Source: Mangifera indica
Taxonomy: Eukaryota; Streptophyta; Magnoliopsida; Sapindales; Anacardiaceae
Direction: 5' to 3'
Assembly: GCF_011075055.1 (NCBI RefSeq)
Contig: NC_058137.1
Location: 24,723,463 to 24,787,462 of the forward strand
DNA length: 64,000 bases
In this document: positions 10,709-24,635 of the stretch, piece by piece
How positions within the stretch are numbered: position 1 is the first letter of the stretch
How the letters are laid out: each line of letters begins with the position of its first letter
Position numbers and translations under genes: made by a program
The notes under the pieces: model-generated
What the model saw: the letters and a program-made list of their open reading frames with translations, nothing else
What the model was told of the DNA's origin: nothing
Databases searched by the model: none

Positions 10709-13216
10709 ATGGAGTTCACAGACAAAGACACAGTCGCATCCATTGCCTTGTCGTTTATTTTTGCAGCGATTGGATTTTGTGTATGGGTTTTTGTGGAGAG
10801 GGTATCACTGAAGCCGATTGGATTATGCTTCATTGTCTATCAATACTTTTGACTTAAACTGAGGATAATGAGAATTCTTTTGGAACTTAATTAAATAGAA
10901 AACATAGAAAAATCAAAATTTTGAGCACTGTAATATATGATTATGCAGAGTTTAAAGCAGATCTTATACTGAATCATTCTATACTTAGCAAGTTTTACTA
11001 ATTTAGGATCAATAACAATTATCTATGGTGGATGCAGGAAAAAATTCATTCTTTCGGCTGGGTCCAACACCAAGCATAAACATCACAGACCCCAAATTGA
11101 TAAGGGAAATTATGTTAAGGTATGAAATATTTCAAAAACCCAACAGAAGCCCACTTAGCCGGTTGTGTTGGAAATAATTCAAGTGTGGTCTTTTACTGTT
11201 GCTATATTACCGGTTTGTGGATGTTAGTTCCTAGAATTAATGTTGAATAAGTCTAAGTAGTGGGTTGTCCACTAAGTGTCTGTTAGAAAAATTAGGAGTC
11301 ATGGCTTTGTGGTGTAACAACTAAGTTGAGAGAGTCTTCATTTAAATGCTCACTTACGTGTTTAATGAAATCTTTCTTTAATTTTAAATTTATTAAAGTT
11401 TCTTCCTCCAGACTTGTTCAGTTTTTTTTAATGTGTATTGTGAGTTAATTCTCTAATTTCCTACAGGTTGGTGTTCAATGGGATGGTGATGTATGAGGGT
11501 GAACAATGGTTCAAAGTCAGAAAGATAGCCAACCCAGCTTTCCATCTAGACAAGTTGAAGGTTTTTCTTCTTTCTACCCTCCAAAAAAGTCATCACATAA
11601 CATTATCAAACATAATAATTTAATTATAGGACTGTAAAAGTTAAGAATTTCTCTTTAGTAGAGTGTCTATATGCATATGTTTTCTTCTGAATCTAAAATT
11701 TATGCACTCTTACATTGAGATAATCAACCTCACATTGTCCTTTTTTTTCTTTTCTTTTTCTTTGTAGGATATGTTACCTAAAATGTGTTTGAGTTGCAAT
11801 GAGATGATAAGGAAATCACAAAACTAAATCACCAATGAAGAATCCTATGAGTTAGACGTATGACCTGACATCAAAACTTTAACAACATATGTGATTTCTC
11901 AGACTGTATTTGGTAGTGGTTTTGAAGACAGAAGAAAAATATTTGTACTTCTGACTAAACAAATGAGTCTTTTGAATCAGGTCTTCTACTTCTTCCACAT
12001 CCCCGGATGGAGGTAATTTAAACTAAATTAGGGTCATTTTATTTTTATTTTATTGAAATTTATGATGAATAATTTCGAAAAATGAAAATAACTCCATGCA
12101 TAGAAAGTACTTTACATAAAATTGACTCAACTAAATTGTGATTTTTAATTTTGTAAATGAACTTGCAAAATGGTAAAATTAAGCATCATAACGTTTGCTC
12201 CATTCCTTTGTAGATACTGTCTTTAATCTATTTTATAATAAAGTTACTCTATACATTTCATGCTTGCACTTAGAAGATTAATTTGTCTATTTTCAGGTTT
12301 TTGCCTACTCAAACCAATAGAAAATTGAAAAGCAATAATAGAGAAATTATAGAATTGATAAAAGGCATCATAAAGAAAAGAGATGAGGCACTAAAGGTTG
12401 GAGAAACAAGTTATGATGATCTATTGGGTTTGTTAGTGGAATCAAATCATAGAGAAATTCAAAAGCATGGGAACAAGGAAAGTGGAATGAGTATTGAAAA
12501 GGTGATTGAGGAGTGCAAACTTTTTTATCTTGTTGGACAAGAGACTACAACAAATTTGATTGGATGGACAATGGTTTTATTGTGTATGCATCAAAATTGG
12601 CAAGATCGTGCTAGAGAAGAAGTTTTCCAAGTTTTCGAAAACAAAGAGCCACAATTTGATGAGTTAAACCGCTTGAAAGAAGTAAGTAAACACATACCTT
12701 ATAAAGTTATGTTTTACTTGAGAGAATTCAATGTTTTAAGACTCTTCCTTCACATTGGTTAATTAATTTCCCTGGAAATGCGTTTCAGCTAAACAAAATT
12801 CTCCATGAGACACTGAGACTATATCCACTAGTAGCTTTGACTAACAAAGTAACTATGAAGGAGTACAAATTAGGAGGAGTCAAGATACCACCTGGAGTTT
12901 TAATTGCATTACCAATAATTCTAGTTCACCATGATGAAGAATATTAGGGAGCTGATGTAAAGGAGTTCAATATTGATAGATTGTCCAAGAGAGTTTCTAA
13001 GGACTCAAAAAATGATCAAGTCTCATTCTTCCCATTTGGTTGGGGTCCTAGAATATGCATAGGATAGAACTTTGCATTGCTTGAAGCAAAATTAGCTTTA
13101 ACGATGATTTTGCTAAATTTTCTTTTCAATTTTCTCCAACTTATGTTCATGCCCCAACTCTAGGTACAACCATACATCCACAACATGGTGCTCACATGGT
13201 TTTACGGAAGATTTAG
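10709..13216 (+). pseudogene. CYP72A pseudogene (copy 3), split by a solo LTR
   Basis: Exon 1 starts normally ([15 protein letters not shown]) but breaks off after LKP near 10815, where the sequence jumps to DNA matching a later part of intron 1, as seen near 36385 in copy 6. Exon 2 is 11038-11560, interrupted by a 300-bp solo LTR; removing the LTR and one 5-bp repeat restores exactly 218 nt. Exon 3 (11768-12012) has stops at 11825-11827 and 11861-11863. Exon 4 (12297-12681) is open. Exon 5 (12789-13216) has TAG at 12945-12947 (former Trp), TAG at 13065-13067 (former Gln after the heme Cys) and a late frameshift. It was once a full member of the copy 1/4/5 group and cannot be functional. Confidence 0.93.
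11166..11465. mobile_element. solo LTR (300 bp) in exon 2 of copy 3
   Basis: The insert begins TGTTGGAAATAATTC and ends CTAATTTCCTACA, the TG...CA termini of an LTR, and is flanked by the 5-bp direct repeat GGTTG (11161-11165 and 11466-11470). Other array members have GGTTG once at this place. No internal retroelement domain is present, so the element was reduced by LTR-LTR recombination. The TGTTGGAA start is typical of copia-type LTRs, but the superfamily is an inference. It is unrelated in sequence to the LTRs of the 29848 element. Confidence 0.88.
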
Positions 13217-16200
13217 TATTATATAATCCATGAGCAATGTTATCACATGATAACATATTATGTATGTACTCAAAAGTATATATATATAATTTTATTGATA
13301 ATCCATAGCTTTGATGTAAGTTATTATCTTTTTATAACTAGATTAGTCACTTTGGACTTTAAAAATAAGCATCAAATAAATTAAGAAGTGAAAAGAAAAA
13401 ATTGAAGGGGATCTTGCGTTGGTAGTTATCCTGCCATACTTATTGTGTACTTGTTTTGTGTAAAGTTTGTTTCCATTGTGAATATATAGTAAGTGTTGGA
13501 TTGCTTTTGATGAGTTTATTTCCGATTCCTAAACCATTTGAATGTTAATCCAACATTATATTACCTTTTAATTGGATTTTTTTTGTTTGGAATTTAATTA
13601 AAAAAACCTAACTTGAGGGTTTATATGATTTTAGTCAACACTTTTATATAGTAGATACTCTAAAGCCAACCATTAAGATTATATTTGTAATTTTCATATA
13701 AACAATGTATCATTTTTTGTATATAATAAATTGAAATTTCTTCATTTGTTTCTATGTGTATGTATAATAAATGTCTTTAGATTGATAGAATTATGACAAG
13801 ATGATTAACAAGTAATTTGACTTTAAGAATTCTATGAGCACGTATGGTGATCAATATAAAAGTGTTCATAACCTTAACATTATTCAAATCAAAGACACAA
13901 AGGATGCAATAAGATTATTATCCTGTAAAATAACTCTATCTAGTAACAGATCTCACGTATCAAAATTATTTGTCTCAATTTATTGTAACATATAGGTACA
14001 TATTGATTGTATGTTCATTGAACAGCCATGCCAAAGAATTCTATATAATAGTGCTTGGTATGTATGGAACAAATGCTTTAATGGATGGTGATGCATGTGA
14101 TTTTCAAACTTGATAATTGAAGATATTCATGTATACCATTTTAACTTTCTTTCATGTTTAAACAATTAATATTCAAATATTCATTTTTTTAAATATAACA
14201 TTCTAACTTGAATTTAAGTTGGTCGTTTTAACTTGAACTACTTGTAACTTTGGATTAATAAATTTGAGTTGAATTTGAGCCAAAAAATTGTTTAGACACA
14301 ACTTAATGTGTTTCCACTTTTAACAATGATAGAGTCACGCGGGCTCTCATTCAATAAATTATAGGTTTGTCACTAAAAATGTCTATATTATTTATTTTCA
14401 ATTATTTTAGGAGATATTATATTATGGGATAAAAAGACTTTTCTACTCAAAGTATCTACCACAACATTAGTCTTATTTTAGTCAAATCTAAGTGATATCA
14501 AATCTCATGATCATAGTCACTAATTTCAATTTTGTTTGATCACATATTCAAACTTTTGTTTGGTAAAAAAGTGAACGCTTATGATATATGCAAATGTTAC
14601 ATTTGTCGGAGTTGTAATTTGTCAAAATGGGCTAGGGCCATATGGGTAACTGTCTAAAACTTTGATAGGTGCATGTCAATGTATCATTTGAGCTTGCACA
14701 ACTTCCAAATCCTCCCTCAAATTATATTTGTGTAATTTGAGGAAATTCGTTTCCATATGGATATGTATTATAGACATCACATTTTTAAGTAGTATTTTTA
14801 TGTGTAAGTAATGTCAACACATGTGGTTGACAAAAGCACACATAAAAAAAAAGAAGAATCTTATGATTGATGTAATTGTTATTTTATCTCAAACTTGAGT
14901 TTTCATCCTAAACTTTTCAACTAACAGAACAGTTGTTCCAAAAAGGTGTCAAAATAGGCTATAATATATTGACAAGAATTTCCAAAAGTGATGAGAGAAT
15001 CATAAAGTAACGCACAATACTTATTTATACTCAATAATATTTTTAAAATAATTAAGTAAAATAATATTTTAGTATTATTTTATTATTATAAATTATATAA
15101 TATAATTTTTTATACATATTATATATAATAATAATTTATATCTAATAATATTGCATATAATATATGACATTGTGAAATTTTTTTTTTTTTTATAATAAAA
15201 GATTCCCAAAACCAAACTCACTCAAATATGTTGTTTTGGCTGTGACTGCAAGCTAATGGGACTCTCCTCCTGAATCTGACTAAAGACATTTTAAAGAGGT
15301 CGGAAATTGTTTCACATTAACAATATGAAACTATTGAAACTCATACTTCAATTTTTGTTTTCAGTTGATAAACCCAAGAAAAACTGCTAAAAGCATTTTA
15401 TTTATATAAACAATAAAATTATATATATTTATTTTAAATAGATAAATAAGTACATATTTATATTTATCACATATAAATAGATAATTTTAAATTAAAAATA
15501 AAATAATACTTAATTATATGATAATATATATATATATATATTTATGTATCTAAAATAGATATGTATAATATTGTTCTTATGTAAATTATTTTTTATCCTG
15601 TTACAGTTAAATTAGGTAGTAAAATTGATGGACAGGTGAATAAATAAATTTTTTTAACTTAAAATTAAAAAATTATCATTTCATTTAATTTTGAGTTTTT
15701 AATTTTAAGTGGTCGTAGACATTTGGCAAGTATATCTATCAAATCCAATAATACGCATCCCGAATTAAAATAATAATTTAACTAACCCCCTAATAATAAT
15801 ATGCTTTTTCAATTATATAGTGTGAACTTGGCTGCTCAACCCGGTCTATAAAGTGAAAAATTATCTATAAAATTAAAAAAAAAAAAAAACCTCAATGATC
15901 AATTTTTTCTAGAAAGAGACAATAGGGTCAAGTTTGTCGGAGTGACTACACCCTTTTTCTAGATTTAGGCAATTACATCATTCTAGACGTCATCTTAAAC
16001 TATTAGCATTTGTCTTTATTTTAAATTTTAAATTTTGTTCTGTCCATGTGCGTGTATGTATATATATATTTAATAAAAAAATTTATTTGAACTAGATTAT
16101 CATATTTAAAATCAAATTAATTTTATTAAATAAGGTAAACTCTAGATTTAATAATCAATTTTATAATTAATGAATCAAATAAATTAAAATTTTGATCTTA

Positions 16201-17624
16201 ATATATCCCCAAAAGAAACTTAAACTTAAACGTATATACATTTATACATACAGCCTAAAGAATCAAGTTATATATTTTAAATAGGCTGGTAATAAAAAAT
16301 CTGACTTATACTCTTAGATAATCAAGTTTAACACTCCAATCTATGATTAGTACGTATGATAGTATGTTTTAGGCCAACTAACTATTTTCCATCCGAAGTT
16401 TTATGAAATTAGTAGTCTAACCATTAAATTTAAAAACTCTATTTTAAATTTATCATTAGTTTAATAGTCAAAAAATATGTAAGTCATTTTATTTAATATC
16501 ACTTATATCTTCGACAGTATAAACAAATTAATGTTAACCTTACACACTTTTTTCCCCTTCATTTTCATCTCACCCCTACAATTTTTATTTTAGTCAAGAT
16601 TTGCAATGTGTAATTCTTGACTAAAATTATACTAATTTAGTTTTGATTTCAATCAAAACCACATTCATTAATGCGGTTCTTGACTGAAATTGTATCGATT
16701 TGAAGTGATTTCAATCAAAATTATATCAACTAGTGTTTTTATATGTTGTCGATGATGAATATTATTGACAATTATTAAATTAAATTAAAATTAATATAAG
16801 TTAGAAATTAAAAAAAAAATATATTCCATAAAATTTTGGAGATCAAATATTATTTAGCTAGGAGGTTTTTTCTCTTTTAACTTTTCATCAATCTTACAAA
16901 AAAAAAAATTAATCATATTTTTTTTAATAAAATTGACAAACTAGTGGAATATTGGGGTAGAATCTTCACATCCTTAAACCTTGGGGAGTAAATTATTATG
17001 TGGCCTATGTTATACAGTATACTATACAAAAGATTCTTTTATTTTTTGGTGCAATAAAACTATAAGTATAATTTTTATGTATAATTTTATATACAAATAA
17101 TAATGTTTCACCATAAGATTAGTTGTTATTTAATCACATAATAACATATCGTTATTTATACATAAAATTATATACAAAAATTATACATATAATACTACTC
17201 TTTCTAAGTATGCATGCCTTCCTCATTATTGAATCTCCTACAATCAGCCAACAAATTTTGAGAATATTATATTAACACTAACGGCTTTTGAAATATAACA
17301 AACAACTCCTATTTGACATATATAAGTGAGGTTTAACGATTTTAATAAATATCCAACCAAATATATAACTATGTAATTTATCATAAAATTATTATCTTGT
17401 AAAGGAGCCATCCATGTGCCTCATATGGTCATATATGCCTTGGCTCTTGGTGTGATGTTATTTAGATTAGATACTGGATGATTTTGTTTACCTTTTAAAT
17501 ATTAAGGTGCGCTTACAATTTTTGTAATACTTCTTGATAGAGATAAAAAAAGAAACGCAGTATCCAGGCCACGCATCTCAATCCACAACGTTCCTCTATT
17601 TCTCCTTTTTCTCACTTCCTGAAG
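13217..17624. other. 3' flank of copy 3 and 5' flank of copy 4
   Basis: No gene is supported. About 13217-14060 resembles the 3' flanks of copies 1, 4 and 5 in diverged form. From about 14850 to 17624 it mirrors the region upstream of copy 3, and from about 15850 also that of copy 1. It is AT-rich with A-tracts. It contains a palindromic MITE near 17046 and the copy 4 promoter region, where TTTAAATA near 17503 is in the TATA-box position. Confidence 0.65.
17046..17205. mobile_element. palindromic AT-rich MITE upstream of copy 4
   Basis: Inverted halves (ataaaactataagtataatt and aaaattatacatataatact) flank a short centre. It occupies the same relative position as the element at 10113-10292, so it was probably inherited in the duplicated unit rather than inserted twice. 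Confidence 0.5.
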
Positions 17625-20600
17625 ATGGAATTCACAGACACAGACACAGTCGCATCCATTGCCTTGTCGTTTGTTTTTGCAGCGATTGGATTATGTGTAT
17701 GGTTTTTTGTAGATTGGGTATGGTTGAAGCCGAAGAAGCTAGAGAATTTGCTGCGAAAGGAAGGTTTCTCTGGCAACTCGTACAGGCTTCTTCATGGAGA
17801 CACTCAGGAGATGTTCATGCTGTCAAAAGAAGCAAAAACCAGACCTATAAGCCCCGGCTCCCACGATATTGGGTGGCGAATCCTTCCATTCCACCATCGT
17901 ATCATCAGCATCTATGGTACGCCGACCTTCTCTCTTCAAACTTGCAATTATTTAAGATTTAATTACTAATTAATGGAGATGTTAATTAGTAATTTTGAAA
18001 TAATTTTTAAAACGTCAACTAGTTAACGATGGACACATGACTTTATCTTTCTCCTATATTATTCCTCAGTTTTGCTTCAATTTTTTTGCTGTTTCTTTTT
18101 TTTTTTTCCTCCTCCTCAAACATGTTTTTCATAAAAAAGAAGGATGCGAATTGGCAAAACCCCTTTTCGCCAAACCGCACCGAGATGGCCTGCAACATCA
18201 GAATTGCACATTTCTGTGGGGCCGTTCTCTTTCCCTTACGTAAACTCTTACGCAAACTCTTTCCACGCGAACCACAAACGCCAATCTCTCCCTTTCTCTT
18301 TAACACGTCTGAGAGAAAGGATTTTTAACAGGGGAGAATTTTTAATTAAAAATAAAATAATATTTAATTATATAATAATATAAATAAATATATTCAAAAA
18401 AATAAATATAGTATTACTTTAAAAAAAAAAATTTAATCTATTTATCAAAGACAACATTTATTGTTTACCATCAATTAGTATTTATATCATTTTATTAAAA
18501 TATTATAATAAAAATATAATTAAATATTATTTCGTTGTCAAAATTTAAATTTTTTCTAAACATACCTGTTAAAATTTTGAGCACTGTGATAGCGTTGAAA
18601 GCAAATCTCATACTCAGCCATTCTATATCTATATTTAGTTAGTCTTACTAACTTATGGGTCAATAACAATTACCTATGGTGGATGCAGGAAAAAATTCGT
18701 TCTTTTGGCTGGGTCCAATACCAAGCATAAACATCACAGACCCAAAATTAATAAGGGAAATAATGTTAAGGTATGAAATATTTCAAAAACCCCAGAGCAG
18801 CCCACTTGGCCGGCTGGTTTTCAGTGGGATGGTGATGTATGAGGGTGAACAATGGTTCAAAGTTAGAAAGATAGCCAACCCAGCTTTCCATCTTGACAAG
18901 TTGAAGGTTTTTCTTCTTTCTATCCTCCAAAAGGTCATGACATATCATTATCAAGAATAATTCAAAATAATTCCCAGAGTCTATGTACAGTTATAAAATA
19001 TTAAATTAAACTGGATTAAGATTACAAGAATACCAGATATGTTATGTTTCCAAATTCATTATTCTTAAAATTTACTAGTATTGAAGTAATTGGTCTTCGT
19101 ATCTTGAAACCTCTCTAAATGATCGAAAGTTGTATTTTAAAATTTAAAAAGACCCTTATAATAAATCTTAAGGTTGATATTATTAACATCATTGAATTTA
19201 TCTTTATTAATAACTTAAGTTTAATTGTAAAAATTTTATTAAATTGTTTAATTATTTGATTTTATTTAATCAACATCATTAATGTTAGCTCATGATTCTA
19301 ATGTAGCGAACCTAGCTTTCCATCTAGACAATTTGAAATTTTTTCTTCTATCTGTCCTCCAAAAGTCATCACATAACATTATCATTTAATTATGTGGTGC
19401 CCATTCAAAGATTTACAGTTTTTACTTTTCATTCAAAGTCATATTTAACCTCATATTTTCCTTTTGTTTCTTTTTCTTTTAGGATATGTTACCGAAAATG
19501 CATTTGAGTTGCAATGAGATGATAAGGAAATGGAAAACCTCAGTCACCAATGAAGAATCCTGTGAGTTAGACGTATGGCCTGACATTAAGGCTTTAACAG
19601 CAGATGTGATTTCTCGGACTGCATTTGGTAGTAGTTTTGAAGACAGAAAAAAAATATTTGAACTCATAACTGAACAACTCAGTCTTTTGAATCAGGTTTT
19701 CTACTATTTTCACATCCCTGGATGGAGGTAATTTAAACTAAACAGGGATCATTAAGGTTACTCGGTACATTTCATGCTTGTACGTAAGAGATTTATTTGT
19801 CTATTTTCAGGTTTTTGCCCACTCAAGCCAACAGAAAATTGAAAAGCAATAACAAAGAAATTGTAGAATTGATAAAAGGCATCATCAAGAAAAGAGAGGA
19901 GGCACTGAAAGTTGGAGAAGCAAGTTATGATGATCTATTGGGTTTATTAGTGGAATCAAATCATAAAGAAATTCAAGAGCATAGGAATAAAGAAAATGGA
20001 ATGAGTATTGAAGAGGTGATTGAGGAGTGCAAACTTTTTTATCTTGCCGGGCAAGAGACTACTACAAATTTGATTGGATGGGCAATGGTTTTATTGTGTA
20101 TGCATCAAAATTGGCAAGATCGTGCTAGAGAAGAGGTTTTCCAAGTTTTCGGAAATAAAGAACTGCAATTCGATAAGTTAAACCACTTGAAAGAAGTAAG
20201 TAAACACATCCCTTATAAAGTTATTTGATAGAACTTGTCATATGAATCTTATAGAATCATACTTCAAAAGTCAACTATTAAGATTGAATAACTCAAAGTC
20301 ATATAAACCCTATATAAAAATCTCATACTTTTTAACTTGGGATCCAAGTCCTATACTTTGTATTGGGATCCTAACAATCTAATGTTTTAAGACTCTTTCT
20401 TTCTAAAAATGTCTTCTAGGTAAACAAAATTCTCCACGAGACATTAAGGCTATATCCACCAGCTTCTTTGTTTACCAGAGTAACTATGAAGGAGTTCAAA
20501 TTAGGAGAAGCTAGAATACCACCTGGAGTTTCAATTGCGATACCAACAATTCTAGTTCATCATGATGAAGAATATTGGGGAACTGATGCAAAGGATTTCA

Positions 20601-20848
20601 ATCCTGATAGATTTTCCAAGGGAGTTTCTAAGGCCTCAAAGAATGATCAAGTTTCATTCTTCCCATTTGGTTGGGGCCCTAGAATATGCATTGGACAAAA
20701 CTTTGCATTGTTAGAAGCAAAACTAGCTTTAACAATGATTCTGCAGAATTTCTCTTTTCAACTTTCTCCAACTTATGTTCATGCCCCAGCTCGTGGTATA
20801 ACTATGCAACCACAACATGGTGCTCACATGGTTTTACACAAGATTTAG
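17625..20848 (+). CDS. CYP72A-family cytochrome P450 (copy 4), five exons, intact
   Basis: Exons 17625-17916, 18689-18906, 19483-19727, 19811-20195 and 20420-20848 (GT-AG throughout) join to 522 aa with exon lengths identical to copy 1. All P450 landmarks are canonical: N-terminal membrane anchor (about residues 8-30), AGQETT in helix I, ETLR in helix K, NPDRF, and [10 protein letters not shown] with Cys470, followed by [12 protein letters not shown], typical of CYP72A. Unlike copy 1 it keeps the heme-loop Arg and the Pro of HIPGWR, so it is the best candidate for a working enzyme in this array. It would act on the cytosolic face of the ER with P450 reductase and NADPH; the substrate is unknown, and terpenoid or gibberellin-type substrates are known for the family. 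Intron 4 carries about 150 bp not found in copies 1, 5 or 6. Confidence 0.93.
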
Positions 20849-23632
20849 AATAATATAATCCATAGCTTTTATATGAGTTATATCTTTTTATAAACTTGAT
20901 TAGTCACTAAGGACTTTAGAAATCAACGTCTAATAAATGAAGAAGTGAAAAGAAAAAAAATAAAAAGGTCTTGTGCTAGTAGTTATCCTATCATACTGTG
21001 CATTTGCAATTGTTTTGTGTAAGGTTTGTTGCTATTGTGAATATATAATAGGTGATGGATTGTTTTTGATGAGTTTATTTTTGTTTCCTAAACCATTTGT
21101 ATGTTAATCCAATATCATATTACCTTTCTGTTGGATTAATTGTTGGGTAATATATTAAAATATCCTAATTTGGGAGTATATATGCTTTCGGTCAACACTG
21201 TTATAGCAGTTACTCTAAAACCAATAATCAAGGCTATATTTGTAATTTTCACATGAACAATTTATAATATTTTAATAATAATAAATTGTCATTTCCTTAT
21301 GTTTCTAATGTGTATAATGAATGTCTTTATATTAATAGAACTATAGTGAGAGAATTAATATGTAATTTGATCGTGAGAATCATATGATCATATATGGTGA
21401 TCAATCTAACAAAAGACACAAAGAATGCAATAAGGTTATCATCTTATTGAACGACCACACCTAGCAATTTTTACGTGTCAAAGTTGTTGATATCAATATG
21501 ATACAATACATGAGTGTATGTTGATTGCATGTTCATGAGATTAACCCGACAAAGGATTTTACCCTGTGGTAACCCCAATGTTTGTGAAATAGATTCTATA
21601 ATTAACGGTAACACGTGATCCTCAGATTTAATATCATCGGAATGTCCTATACACCTATTGACCTAATTTGACAAGAGAGTAATGTAGCCTTCTTTGTTAG
21701 GCTATCAATACGGTAGTTATTGACTATGCCAAGAAGTGTATATAGCAGATCAATATAGGATTCATCAATCTCGAGTACAAAAAAAGATATCTCGTGACAT
21801 TATTTAACACATAATAACCAATTAAATTTGTAACCATAATAGGATTGGGTTGGTGTCTAAATCTAATTATATTTAGTCATTGTTGTTGACGTTAAATCAT
21901 TAAATCAAAGGAATCTGAGGTAGACATTGCTTTTGTATCTCATCCTTGATGGAATATTAGTATGATAAAAAGATTTGATTGTTGTACCATTGAAAAATAT
22001 AATAAGTTTAATGTCGATTTTTTGTTAGTTGGATGGTTATGATATTTTGCTAAAAATTGTTCATGGTCCATGAAGAAAAAGATGAATAATTTTAGATTCA
22101 TCACAAGTTTATTTACTATTCATTTTTATGAGAACCACTAAGTCACATACAATATAAGATTGTTTGATATGACTCAAAAGGTTTGACTTTATTGCATAAA
22201 AAGTGATCACCTCTAGTTTTACTGAATACGATGAATGTATATCCCTATTAATGTGTCTTGAAATTTGGTAATAAATATATGACACATTATTAGGTCTAAT
22301 TGAGAATGACTAAAAATTTGGGATCAAAATGTAATTACCAAAAATTATGGTGTCGAGTAAAATGTGTATGTTTAGTGTTGTAAGAATGTCTCATATGAAT
22401 TGAACACTTTCTTTTAATCCTGGAGATTATTTGAATTCAACAAAAAGAGAAAAAATCATTCTCCTAAATTTCTTCTCACAAAGCACATATTATCTCAATT
22501 GAATACACATGCTAGCACATGTGAGACACTCTTTTGTTTTCTTATGATTCGAAGAGTCGTAGTGACTTTGTGTGGATGAGTGAGGCTTTGTTGACATGAC
22601 GAAAAGAGTGAAAATGAATTTGGGATGGGATTTTGTGTGATGGAGCCTTCAAACGCAGGTTTCATGTTCTAAATCTTGTAAAATTTCATATATAATGACC
22701 TTTGATCCTGAATAATGAGATTAGGATGGGATTTTGTGTGATGGAGATCTTAATGTTTGATTTTGAATTGTATTTCGTTGTCATATTGTTCTGAATAATG
22801 AGATTAGAAACTTTCTTATTTTAAAAGTTATCAGCAATGAATATTAGACGCGACTATTAAATTGAAATTTTATTTTTTTTATAATAATTAAAATATATTT
22901 AATAAAATATTAAAGATAAAATAATATTTAAAAATATTTTGCTTTTCAACCATCTTTTTAAATTTTAACAAATTTTTTCAAACAAAATCAACAAACAAGT
23001 GGAAAATTGGGGTAGAATATCGTTTCTTTAAGCCTTCGGTGGAAAACAGTCATCTGTCCTAAGTTTAACGATATTTAATACAAAAGAACCTTCTATTTGC
23101 TGACATGCAAGCCTGTAATCCATCTGACTCATTATTGAATAATTTTTCCTTTTTCATCGGGCAAAAATTTTTTAGAATATCATATTAACGCTGAAGGCTT
23201 TTAAAACGTACAAACACCCCCAATAATTTTTGGAAATTTGTCATATCAATAATTTATTAACTTGATAAGGAGCCATCCATGTGCTTGAGCTGGTCATATA
23301 TGCCTGCGCCCTTTGTGTGATGTTCTTTAGATTTGATATTGGATGTTTTTGTTATCTTTTCAATATTAAGGTGCTAAAATTTGTTAACAAAATTGTGGAG
23401 TAATAAAATTTCAAAAAAAAAAAAAGATATAAATACGATCCTCTGTTACAGCTAGTAAAATCTAAACTTTCTTGATACAGTGATGATGATAAGTTCAGCC
23501 GAAAAAACAATTTAAAGGTGGGTTTTGAGATTTTGTAATACTTATTGACAGATATAAAAAAAGATGCAGTAAACAGGGCACGCATCTCAATCCACAATTT
23601 TCCTGTATTTCTCTTTTTTTCACTTCCAGATG
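20849..23632. other. 3' flank of copy 4 and promoter region of copy 5
   Basis: About 20849-22850 is collinear with 27503-29470 downstream of copy 5, marking the end of one duplication unit. No conserved reading frame was seen in the shared part. From about 22960 the sequence becomes the promoter-side block shared with copies 1, 3, 4 and 6 ('gagccatccatgtgc', 'gatattggatg'). Confidence 0.65.
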
Positions 23633-24570
23633 ATGGAGTTCAGAGACACAGACACAGTCACCTCCATGGCCTTCTCGTTTGTTTTTGCAGCGATTGTAGC
23701 GTGTGTATGGATTTTTCTGGATTGGATATGGCTGAAGCCAAAGAAGCTAGAGAATTTGCTGCGAAAGGAAGGTTTCTCTGGCAACTCGTACAAGCTTCTT
23801 CATGGAGACACAAAAGAGATGTTGATGGTGTTAAAACAAGCAAAAACCAGACCCATCAGCCCGGTATCCCACGATGTTGGGTGGCGAATCCTTCCATTCC
23901 ACCATCGTATCATCAGCAACTACGGTACGCCGACCTCCTTTCTTCAAACTTAAAATTAATTAAGTCTTAATTACTAGTTAATGGAGAGTTAATTAGTTAT
24001 TAAATCCATCATGTGTTGTATATATGCTTCAATCACCACTTCTTTCGTCTTTGGTTATCTTTCTTTATTCTTATCTTAATTTTATCTATTGATATTACTG
24101 ATGGTCTTCGTCTCAAATAAAGACACCCAAAGACGACTAAAGAGGAAAGAGAAAGGGACTGAAATGAGAGATAAGATAAGAGAGAGAATAATCAACTGTC
24201 AAAAATGGTAAATCGATGCCGAAAAAGAGACTAACAAATCCTAGGAATATTTATTGGTGTTCAAATTTTGAGTTTTAGGAAAATTGTAAGTTTTTTAAAT
24301 TTATAAAGAAAAATATAATAAAACTTTAAAATTTTTTAATAAATAATGGTTATATTTCTAATCTTATTTGAAATTTTTAATAGGAATTTCATTATAAACA
24401 AATGTTTGAATTTTTAAAAATTAAAAAATAAGAGTTTGAAAGTTCACTATATCTTAAATGAGAATAAGTCTTTTGGCCTACATCAAAATGTTAAAAGGTT
24501 ATTAATATTATAATTATTTTTATTGGAGTACAACATAATTTTTTTCCATTGTTATTACTAAACTTTTTCT

Positions 24571-24635
<65 letters not shown>

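Noticed and set aside
18043..18383. Several overlapping ORFs on both strands after exon 1 of copy 4
   Set aside because: They are in intron 1. The equivalent segment of copy 1 (2911-3172) is also open but with different frames, so they are not a conserved gene.
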